Shown here: one piece after another, positions 1 through 5,344 of the stretch
Layout: every line of letters starts with the position of its first letter
Numbering within the stretch: the stretch's first letter is position 1
From: Ruminococcaceae bacterium UBA6364
GTDB lineage: Bacteria; Bacillota; Clostridia; Oscillospirales; Acutalibacteraceae
Direction: 5' to 3'
Assembly (NCBI GenBank): GCA_002440045.1
Contig: DJRI01000146.1
Coordinates: forward strand, 1-8,498
Length of the DNA: 8,498 bases
Notes under the pieces: generated by a model
What the model was told of the DNA's origin: nothing
The model's database searches: none
The model's input: only the letters and a program-made list of their open reading frames with translations
Translations under genes and position numbers: made by a program

Positions 1-787
1 CGACTTTTGCAAGGAAGCGATAAAAGCCGCTTACGGACGGGTCTTTTAAATCGTTATAGCCGAACATATATCCTCGGCTTGACGCCTTAATGTGCTTGCC
101 CCACAAAGAAAGCTCGCGTTCTGCGTCCGAGACTGCGAAGTATGCGCCTACATCCTTGATTCCTGCGGTTTTTATCCACGTTTTAAGCATAAGCTTAACT
201 GCGGATTTTCCCGCGGCGTCAAACACAAGCTTGCCGTCGGGAAATCTTTTCGCCATAGCGCACACAAGGTCTTTTACCTGGTCTTTAAGAAAATAGTAAA
301 AAACGCCTGCCGCAAAAAATACCGCGCCGCCCGATGCGTCGATTTTTTCAAACCACGACACATCGTTTAAATCACAGCCGATGTTTTCTTCGCGCTCTCT
401 TTTAGGAAGAAGCTCGTTTCTGACGGCAATAACATCGGGAAAATCTATGTTATATATTTTGCACATACCGTTGTCGCAGTTGCCGCCCGTGCTGTCAAGT
501 CCGCAGCCTAAGTTTACAACAGCCGCTTTAGGGTGGGCTTTTAAATATTCACGCACTTCAAAGGCTATTCCGTTTTGCCTCATGGCAACCTCAAGAAAGC
601 CGAACTGCTGCATGGTGCTTTTTGATTTTTCCTCCAAAGAGCCGAAGTCGTAATCAATTTGATTTATAAGTTTTGTCGCGGTTTCGTCTTTATAAAGCGA
701 GGGGAAAAGCTCTGTGCACATTTTGCGCCCGTAAACCGGAATTACAAGCGTTTCCTGTACTGTGTTTTTTTCAATGTGGTATTTCAT
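1..787 (-). CDS. Class I SAM-dependent methyltransferase, LCMT / COG3315-like (C-terminus cut by window edge)
   Basis: The reading frame runs without a stop from ATG at 787 to the window edge, giving 262 residues and lacking the C-terminus. A nucleotide-binding glycine motif, VNLGCGLDS, lies at residues 91-99. It is followed by YNIDFPDVI (112-120), where family members carry an acidic residue that binds SAM, then by D139/W145 in a CDLNDVSW stretch and by FFAAGVFYYF (157-166). This order is typical of the leucine carboxyl methyltransferase-like family (PF04072, COG3315), whose bacterial members are assigned to O-methylation of small molecules or polyketides; the substrate here is unknown. Members are usually about 270-280 residues, so little is missing. 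The ribosome site AGAGG (796-800) shares a base with the stop codon of the upstream ATC-hydrolase-like gene, 12 bases away, so the two are probably co-transcribed and translationally coupled. The protein is cytoplasmic, with no membrane segment. Family assignment is firm; biological role is not. Confidence 0.87.
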   Translation of the reverse strand, partial: MKYHIEKNTVQETLVIPVYGRKMCTELFPSLYKDETATKLINQIDYDFGSLEEKSKSTMQQFGFLEVAMRQNGIAFEVREYLKAHPKAAVVNLGCGLDSTGGNCDNGMCKIYNIDFPDVIAVRNELLPKREREENIGCDLNDVSWFEKIDASGGAVFFAAGVFYYFLKDQVKDLVCAMAKRFPDGKLVFDAAGKSAVKLMLKTWIKTAGIKDVGAYFAVSDAERELSLWGKHIKASSRGYMFGYNDLKDPSVSGFYRFLAKV

Positions 788-799
788 TTAAAGCACCTC

Positions 800-1501
800 T
801 TATTTATTTCTTCTGTAGCCCGCTTCGTCGCGGTATTCGGGGTGGTCTTTACAATAGCCGTCTTTATCGCCGCAAATTGTATAATCGCATTTTGCGCCGT
901 TTGAACATGTGGTTGTTCTGACAAGCTTTGCGTGAATGAGCTCCATCGCTTCAAAATCGGGGTTGCAAAGCGCGGGCATAACTTCAAGCAGATTGTGCTG
1001 TTTTGCAAACTGCGCCGCGGGGCACTGTGAAAATTCATAATAAATAGGCCCGTCTTTTGAAAACGGCGCAACATACATTTCATAATCGCCCCACTTGTCG
1101 CACTGCTTTTTTGCGTTTAAAAATGAGAGATACATCAGCTTTTTGAAAAACGGCTTGTTGCAGTCGACAAAATTCATTTTGCGAAAAGCCGTCAAAAAAA
1201 GATTGCCTTCCATCTCTTCTATCTCTTTAAGGCTTGTAACGTCTTTGCAAACGGAATAATACGCCATAAGCGCAATGCAGTCATATGTTCCGCCTTTGCC
1301 GTTGTGAAAATTCTTTTTTCCGCCGAGGTCTGTGCGCCAATCCGAAAGAAAATCTACATATTGCGTCTGAACGCGCTCCCAAATTTTTTCGCGCTCGCAT
1401 TCGGGGTAGTGCAGAGCAATTTTTTCCTGTATCTCTTTTTTGCATTGCTTTGAATACAGCACATGGCAATTGCTATCAAATTTTAATTCGCTGTCTTTCA
1501 T
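800..1501 (-). CDS. L-2-amino-thiazoline-4-carboxylic acid hydrolase-like protein
   Basis: This 233-residue soluble protein has an AGAGG ribosome site 6 bases before its ATG. The C-terminal half carries the pattern I associate with the ATC hydrolase family (PF14196): YYEFSQCP (154-161), a second Cys at 179 followed by an acidic residue, then LVRTTTCSNGAKCDYTI (193-209). The named activity, known from Pseudomonas, opens the ring of L-2-amino-thiazoline-4-carboxylate to N-carbamoyl-L-cysteine on the way to cysteine. Clostridial members are diverse and their substrates are generally untested, so the name is a family label. The protein is unusually cysteine-rich, with 13 Cys, of which 160, 179 and 205 sit in the recognisable motifs. 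It is the first gene of an operon with the methyltransferase and is read from a strong promoter with an operator-like repeat. The family call rests on motif recall, not a search. Confidence 0.82.
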   Translation of the reverse strand: MKDSELKFDSNCHVLYSKQCKKEIQEKIALHYPECEREKIWERVQTQYVDFLSDWRTDLGGKKNFHNGKGGTYDCIALMAYYSVCKDVTSLKEIEEMEGNLFLTAFRKMNFVDCNKPFFKKLMYLSFLNAKKQCDKWGDYEMYVAPFSKDGPIYYEFSQCPAAQFAKQHNLLEVMPALCNPDFEAMELIHAKLVRTTTCSNGAKCDYTICGDKDGYCKDHPEYRDEAGYRRNK

Positions 1502-1535
1502 TTTAAACCTCTTTTTGGGGGAGTATATTTCGTTT

Positions 1536-1553
1536 GGTTAGCAACCGCTAACC
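1536..1553. promoter_or_regulatory. Perfect inverted repeat, likely repressor operator
   Basis: The sequence GGTTAGC-AACC-GCTAACC is a perfect 7+7 palindrome with a 4-base spacer. On the minus strand it lies at about +4 to +21 from the predicted transcription start of the ATC-hydrolase-like operon, a position where a bound dimeric repressor would block initiation or clearance. There is no T-run after it, so it is not a terminator. On the plus strand AACCGCT is repeated in tandem (1543-1549 and 1550-1556), so one arm is duplicated. Size and symmetry fit a TetR-type or similar dimer; no regulator gene is in the window. Confidence 0.65.
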
Positions 1554-1562
1554 GCTGATGTT

Positions 1563-1591
1563 ATTATAACGCATAAGAGTAAAAATTGCAA
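1563..1591 (-). promoter_or_regulatory. Sigma-A-type promoter of the ATC-hydrolase-like/methyltransferase operon
   Basis: Read on the minus strand, the -35 box is TTGCAA (1586-1591) and the -10 box is a perfect TATAAT (1563-1568), with 17 bases between them. The predicted start is an A near 1556, giving a leader of about 54 bases before the ATG at 1501. Confidence 0.8.
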
Positions 1592-1673
1592 CGGTTTTAT
1601 TTGAAGGAATATTTTGTTGAAAATAAACGATATTAAACCTTGTACGGCGTATAAAATGCCTAATAATGAAGAA

Positions 1674-1702
1674 TTGACCGGAAAAAATTTCTGTGCTAAA
1701 AT
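1674..1702 (+). promoter_or_regulatory. Sigma-A-type promoter of the DUF3737/C-S lyase operon
   Basis: TTGACC (1674-1679) and TAAAAT (1697-1702) are separated by 17 bases. The bases TGC directly before the -10 box give an extended -10 element. Transcription should begin near 1706-1709, about 40 bases before the ATG. It points away from the minus-strand promoter at 1563-1591, with 82 bases between the two -35 boxes; no second copy of the 1536-1553 palindrome was seen on this side. Confidence 0.75.
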
Positions 1703-1747
1703 AACAGTGCTTTAGTTTGTTTAAGTCTTTTTAGGGAGGTCTTTTAA

Positions 1748-2587
1748 ATGGTTGAAATAAACCGTGAATTTTTAACGGGGGAGCGCGCTCTTTTTTGCGC
1801 TCATGACCTTATAATTAAAGATACAATTTTTGACGACGGCGAATCACCGCTTAAAGAAAGCGGAAATATAGAACTTTACGGCTGTATGTTCAAGTGGAAA
1901 TATCCGCTTTGGTATTCGCACGATATAAAAGTCAATGACTGCACATGGTTTGAAATGGGCAGGGCGGGCGTTTGGTATACAGACCGCATTTCGGTTGAAA
2001 ATTCGGCAATTGAAGCGCCTAAGAACTTTCGCCGCTGTAAGGAGCTGACCCTTAAAAACGTTTCGTTCCCGAATGCCGCCGAAACGCTTTGGAGCTGTGA
2101 CGGCGTTGTTATTTCAAACGTTGTGGCAAAAGGCGATTATTTTGCCATGAACTCCCAAAATATAAATGCGGATTCGCTTACTCTTTACGGCAACTATTCC
2201 TTTGACGGCGCAAAGAATGTTGAAATTAAAAATTCAAGGCTTCTTTCAAAAGACGCGTTTTGGAACAGCGAAAACATTACCGTATACAATTCTTTTATTT
2301 CAGGCGAATATCTCGGCTGGAACGCCAAAAATCTTACGCTTATTGACTGCACCGTCGAAAGCCTTCAGGGGCTTTGCTATATTGAAAATCTTAAAATGAA
2401 AAACTGCCGCCTTATTAACACAACGCTTGCCTTTGAATATTCAAGCGTTGAAGCGGATATTGACGGAAAGATTGACAGCGTTTTAAACCCCTCTTCGGGC
2501 AGAATTTGCGCCGACAGCATAGGCGAGCTTATCATTGAAAAAGACAAGGTTGACCCCGACAAGACCGTTATCGTTTTGAAAAATTGA
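1748..2587 (+). CDS. DUF3737 family protein, right-handed beta-helix-like
   Basis: This 279-residue protein has a strong GGAGG (1735-1739) 8 bases before its ATG. It carries the signature of the DUF3737 family (PF12541): FDDGESPLKES at 28-38 and FKWKYPLWYS at 48-57, followed by a series of short units of about 18-22 residues. Each unit has alternating hydrophobic positions and an Asn near the turn (for example ENITVYNS 175-182, KNLTLIDC 194-201, ENLKMKNC 213-220). This pattern suggests a stacked right-handed beta-helix. It has no signal peptide or membrane segment, so it is probably cytoplasmic. The biochemical function of the family is unknown to me; a binding or carbohydrate-related role would be a guess from the fold. 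It lies 13 bases upstream of a MalY/PatB-type lyase, clearly in one operon. Confidence 0.88.
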   Translation: MVEINREFLTGERALFCAHDLIIKDTIFDDGESPLKESGNIELYGCMFKWKYPLWYSHDIKVNDCTWFEMGRAGVWYTDRISVENSAIEAPKNFRRCKELTLKNVSFPNAAETLWSCDGVVISNVVAKGDYFAMNSQNINADSLTLYGNYSFDGAKNVEIKNSRLLSKDAFWNSENITVYNSFISGEYLGWNAKNLTLIDCTVESLQGLCYIENLKMKNCRLINTTLAFEYSSVEADIDGKIDSVLNPSSGRICADSIGELIIEKDKVDPDKTVIVLKN

Positions 2588-2600
2588 CGGAGGAAGTCCT

Positions 2601-3764
2601 ATGAATTTTGATTTTGACACGCAAATAAACAGGCGCAGCACAAACTCTCTTAAATGGGATGTAGGCGAAAACGAGCTTCCCATGTGGGTTGCGGATATGG
2701 ATTTCTGTACAGCACCCGCTGTAAGAGAGGCAATTGAAAAACGCGCTTCACACGGCATTTTCGGTTATTCTGACGTTACAAAAGAGTGGTATGACGCCTA
2801 CTGTAATTGGTGGAGCACGCGCCACGGCGTTACTTTTAACAAAGAACACTTGACTTTTTGCACAGGCGTTGTTCCCGCAATTTCAAGCATTGTAAGAAAG
2901 CTTACGACGCCCGCCGAAAAAGTTCTTGTTTTAACGCCCGTTTATAACATCTTTTTCAATTCGATAATCAACAACGGCAGACAGCCGCTTGAATGTGAGC
3001 TTAAATTTGACGGCAATGAATATTCGATTGATTATTGCGATTTTGAAGAAAAGCTTTCAGACCCGCAAACAAGTCTTATGATATTCTGCAACCCTCACAA
3101 CCCCGTCGGAAAGATTTGGCAAAAAGACGAGCTTGCAAAAATCGGCGAGCTTTGCAGAAAGCACGGCGTTACTGTGGTTTCGGATGAAATTCATTGCGAC
3201 ATAACGCGCCCGGGCTTTTCTTATGTTCCGTTTTGCGCCGCTTCGGACGGCAACAAAAAAATGAGCGTGACCTGCATTGCCCCGACAAAGGCGTTTAACA
3301 TAGCGGGTATTCAGACGGCGGCTGTGTATGCCGACGACCCGTTTGTTTTTCACAAGGTGTGGCGCGGGCTTAATACAGACGAGGTTGCAGAGCCTAACGC
3401 ATTTGCCGTAGACGCCGCAGTTGCCGCATTCAATAACGGCGGCGATTGGCTTGACGCACTTAACGAATACGTCTTTAAAAACAAAGACCTTGTAAAAGGC
3501 TTTATTGACGAAAATATCCCCGAAATGAAGGTTGTGCCGTCAAACGCAACGTACCTTGTGTTTATTGACTGCACCGCTTTGAATAAAGATTCGGTTGAGC
3601 TTTCGGCTTTTATAAGAGAAAGCACAGGGCTTTATCTTTCGGCGGGCGGCGTTTACGGCAAGGGCGGCGAGCACTTTTTAAGAATGAATGTCGCTTGTCC
3701 CAAAGACACTGTAAACGACGGACTTTTACGTCTGAAAAAAGCTGCGGAGCTTCTTAAAAAATAA
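2601..3764 (+). CDS. patB: MalY/PatB-type PLP-dependent C-S beta-lyase (aminotransferase fold)
   Basis: A GGAGG site (2589-2593) stands 7 bases before the ATG. The 387 residues match the usual length of MalY/PatB enzymes, a fold-type I aminotransferase-like family that cleaves cystathionine or other cysteine S-conjugates to pyruvate, ammonia and a thiol. Visible landmarks are the N-terminal LPMWVADMDF (26-35), Tyr56 in GIFGYSD, CNPHNPVGKIW (163-173), the cofactor Asp195 in VVSDEIHCD, the Schiff-base Lys230 in APTKAFNIAG, and the substrate-carboxylate Arg361 in FLRMNVACP. All key residues are intact, so it should be active. In some bacteria family members also act in regulation (E. coli MalY) or in peptidoglycan and thiol metabolism; the substrate cannot be read from sequence. 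The symbol marks the family, not proven orthology. It is probably co-transcribed with the DUF3737 gene, and a hairpin at 3827-3844 may end the transcript. Confidence 0.93.
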   Translation: MNFDFDTQINRRSTNSLKWDVGENELPMWVADMDFCTAPAVREAIEKRASHGIFGYSDVTKEWYDAYCNWWSTRHGVTFNKEHLTFCTGVVPAISSIVRKLTTPAEKVLVLTPVYNIFFNSIINNGRQPLECELKFDGNEYSIDYCDFEEKLSDPQTSLMIFCNPHNPVGKIWQKDELAKIGELCRKHGVTVVSDEIHCDITRPGFSYVPFCAASDGNKKMSVTCIAPTKAFNIAGIQTAAVYADDPFVFHKVWRGLNTDEVAEPNAFAVDAAVAAFNNGGDWLDALNEYVFKNKDLVKGFIDENIPEMKVVPSNATYLVFIDCTALNKDSVELSAFIRESTGLYLSAGGVYGKGGEHFLRMNVACPKDTVNDGLLRLKKAAELLKK

Positions 3765-3787
3765 TTTCGCCAATGCGTTTTTATGTG

Positions 3788-3816
3788 TTGACAGAAAAAC
3801 TCGGTTTATGTATAAT
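3788..3816 (+). promoter_or_regulatory. Perfect-consensus sigma-A promoter of the MATE gene
   Basis: TTGACA (3788-3793), a 17-base spacer, and TATAAT (3811-3816) match the sigma-A consensus at all 12 positions. The start is expected near 3823, giving a leader of about 52 bases. It shows that the exporter has its own transcript even though it follows the lyase gene on the same strand by 110 bases. Confidence 0.88.
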
Positions 3817-3826
3817 TTTCGTTACT

Positions 3827-3848
3827 GTCCGATTTTTTTCGGGCTTTT
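3827..3848 (+). terminator. Short hairpin with T-run in the MATE leader, possible terminator of the upstream operon
   Basis: GTCCGA (3827-3832) pairs with TCGGGC (3839-3844) across a six-T loop, with one G-T wobble, and TTTT follows at 3845-3848. The stem is only 6 base pairs and the T-run is short, so termination would be partial. It lies 62 bases after the lyase stop codon and at about +5 to +22 of the MATE transcript. It may end read-through from the upstream operon, or form a 5' stem on the exporter mRNA. Confidence 0.4.
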
Positions 3849-3860
3849 AATTAATGTTTC

Positions 3861-3864
3861 GGAG
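3861..3864 (+). promoter_or_regulatory. Ribosome binding site deciding a TTG start
   Basis: GGAG sits 10 bases before the TTG at 3875. The next in-frame ATG, at 3896, has no purine-rich site at a usable distance. An in-frame ATG at 3854 runs into a TGA after four codons. TTG 3875 is therefore the best start. Confidence 0.65.
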
Positions 3865-3874
3865 CTGAAATAAT

Positions 3875-5248
3875 TTGAAGTTCAATTCAGCCGCCATGAC
3901 ACGCGGCCCGCTTTTTAAAAATATATGGCTTTACACAATACCCATAATTTTAACGGGTATTTTACAGCTTCTTTTTAACGCCGCCGACCTTATTGTTGTC
4001 GGCAGATACAGCGGAAGTCTGTCTGTTGCCGCCGTCGGCGCAACGGGCGCTATTACAAACCTGATAGTTAATATGTTCATCGGTCTTGCCGTCGGTGCAA
4101 GCGTGTGCGTGGCTCAGGCTTCGGGCTCGGGCGACACAAAAAGGCTTCATGACCTTGTTCATACCGCAATTCCCGCGTCGGCGATATGCGGCGTGGTGTT
4201 AACGCTTGTCGGCGTGTTTCTTGCAGACGATTTTTTAAAGTGGATGGATACTCCCGACGACGTTATCGGGCTTTCGACTGTGTATATGCAAATTTATTTT
4301 GCCGGTATGACGGGAAGTATGATTTATAACTTCGGCTCTGCCATTTTAAGAGCTGTCGGCGACACAAAATCACCGCTCTATTTTCTTACGATAGCGGGTG
4401 TTTTGAATGTCATTTTAAACCTTGTTTTTGTAATTGTGTTTAAGCTTGACGTTGCGGGTGTTGCAATTGCCACCTCTGTTTCTCAGGCGGTTTCGGCTGT
4501 GCTTATTATGATTACTCTTATGCACAGAACCGACGCCATACGCTTTTCGTTTAAAGAGATGCGCATACACAAAAGCGAGCTTTGGGCAATAATACGTTAC
4601 GGAATACCCGCCGGCATACAGGGTTCGCTTTTTTCAATATCAAACGTAATGATACAGTCTTCGATAAACTCGTTCGGCTCTATTGCAATGTCGGGCAACG
4701 CCGCCGCAAGCAATATAGAGGGCTTTGTTTACACCGCCATGAACTCATTCAGCCAAACCTCAATGAACTTTGCGGGGCAAAACCACGGCGCAAGGCAGTT
4801 TAAACGAAGCGACAAAATTGCGGTAATCTGCATTTTCAGCGTTACGGTTGTCGGCCTTGTTTTGGGCGTCGGCGCATATCTTTGCGACGAGCCGCTTCTT
4901 AAAATATACATTACCGACTCTTTAGAAGCCATTGCATACGGCAAGCTTCGTATGAGATATATTTGCCTTACATATTTTTTGTGCGGCGTAATGGACGTTA
5001 TGACGGGAATGCTTCGCGGAATCGGCTCTTCAATGCTGCCGATGATAGTTTCGGTTGTGGGCGTTTGCGGAATGAGAATAGGGTGGATTTTGACGGTGTT
5101 TTCAATTCCCGAATATCACACGCTCGGGTGTCTTTACCTGTCATATCCGATTTCGTGGCTTATTACGTTTTTAGTGGAGCTTGCAGCGTTCTTCATTCTT
5201 AACGCAAAGTTTAAAAAGAAAGCTTTGTCAGAAACGCAAAATTGCTGA
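3875..5248 (+). CDS. MATE family multidrug/metabolite exporter
   Basis: This 457-residue integral membrane protein has the length and hydrophobic pattern expected of the 12-helix MATE family, which exports cationic drugs or metabolites in exchange for Na+ or H+. The two-fold internal repeat is visible: LYTIPIILTGIL (19-30) matches RYGIPAGIQGSL (241-252), and LRAVGDTKSP (158-167) matches LRGIGSSMLP (380-389). Asp38 in NAADLIVVGRYSG lies in the first membrane segment, where many MATE proteins keep a cation-coupling Asp. The C-terminus is short and basic (KFKKKA), which fits a cytoplasmic end. The substrate cannot be predicted. The TTG start was chosen from the GGAG site at 3861; translation from Met8 would lose only seven hydrophilic residues. 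It has its own perfect promoter and ends before a strong bidirectional terminator, so it is a single-gene unit. Confidence 0.93.
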   Translation: MKFNSAAMTRGPLFKNIWLYTIPIILTGILQLLFNAADLIVVGRYSGSLSVAAVGATGAITNLIVNMFIGLAVGASVCVAQASGSGDTKRLHDLVHTAIPASAICGVVLTLVGVFLADDFLKWMDTPDDVIGLSTVYMQIYFAGMTGSMIYNFGSAILRAVGDTKSPLYFLTIAGVLNVILNLVFVIVFKLDVAGVAIATSVSQAVSAVLIMITLMHRTDAIRFSFKEMRIHKSELWAIIRYGIPAGIQGSLFSISNVMIQSSINSFGSIAMSGNAAASNIEGFVYTAMNSFSQTSMNFAGQNHGARQFKRSDKIAVICIFSVTVVGLVLGVGAYLCDEPLLKIYITDSLEAIAYGKLRMRYICLTYFLCGVMDVMTGMLRGIGSSMLPMIVSVVGVCGMRIGWILTVFSIPEYHTLGCLYLSYPISWLITFLVELAAFFILNAKFKKKALSETQNC

Positions 5249-5258
5249 TAAATTATAA

Positions 5259-5293
5259 AAAACGACTGCGTCGAAAAACGGCGCAGTCGTTTT
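5259..5293. terminator. Strong bidirectional intrinsic terminator
   Basis: AAAACGACTGCG (5259-5270) pairs perfectly with CGCAGTCGTTTT (5282-5293). The stem grows by three more pairs (TCG with CGG, one wobble) around an AAAAA loop. On the plus strand it ends the MATE transcript 11 bases after the stop codon with TTTT. On the minus strand the stem is followed by TTTTTTATAATTTA (from 5262 down to 5249), so it also ends the convergent DUF4091 transcript, whose stop codon is at 5345. Confidence 0.93.
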
Positions 5294-5344
5294 CGTTAGT
5301 GAAAATTCAAAAATCCGGAGAAACCTATGTGAACCAACGAAATA

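Noticed and set aside
90..921. Several plus-strand open frames of 68-92 codons
   Set aside because: They lie antisense to the methyltransferase and the ATC-hydrolase-like gene, lack ribosome sites, and their products are low-complexity and basic. They are shadows of the minus-strand genes.
1502..1747. Riboswitch or small RNA gene in the longest intergenic gap
   Set aside because: The gap is accounted for by two divergent promoters, an operator-like repeat and two short leaders. The leaders of about 54 and 40 bases are too short for a known riboswitch class, and no matching motif was seen.
3768..3782. CGC-CAAT-GCG followed by TTTTT right after the lyase gene
   Set aside because: The stem has only three base pairs, too weak for an intrinsic terminator; the hairpin at 3827-3844 is a better candidate.
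5317..5332. GGAG followed by ATG-TGA, a start-stop mini-ORF
   Set aside because: It lies between convergent genes downstream of a strong terminator with no gene after it on the plus strand, so there is nothing for it to regulate.
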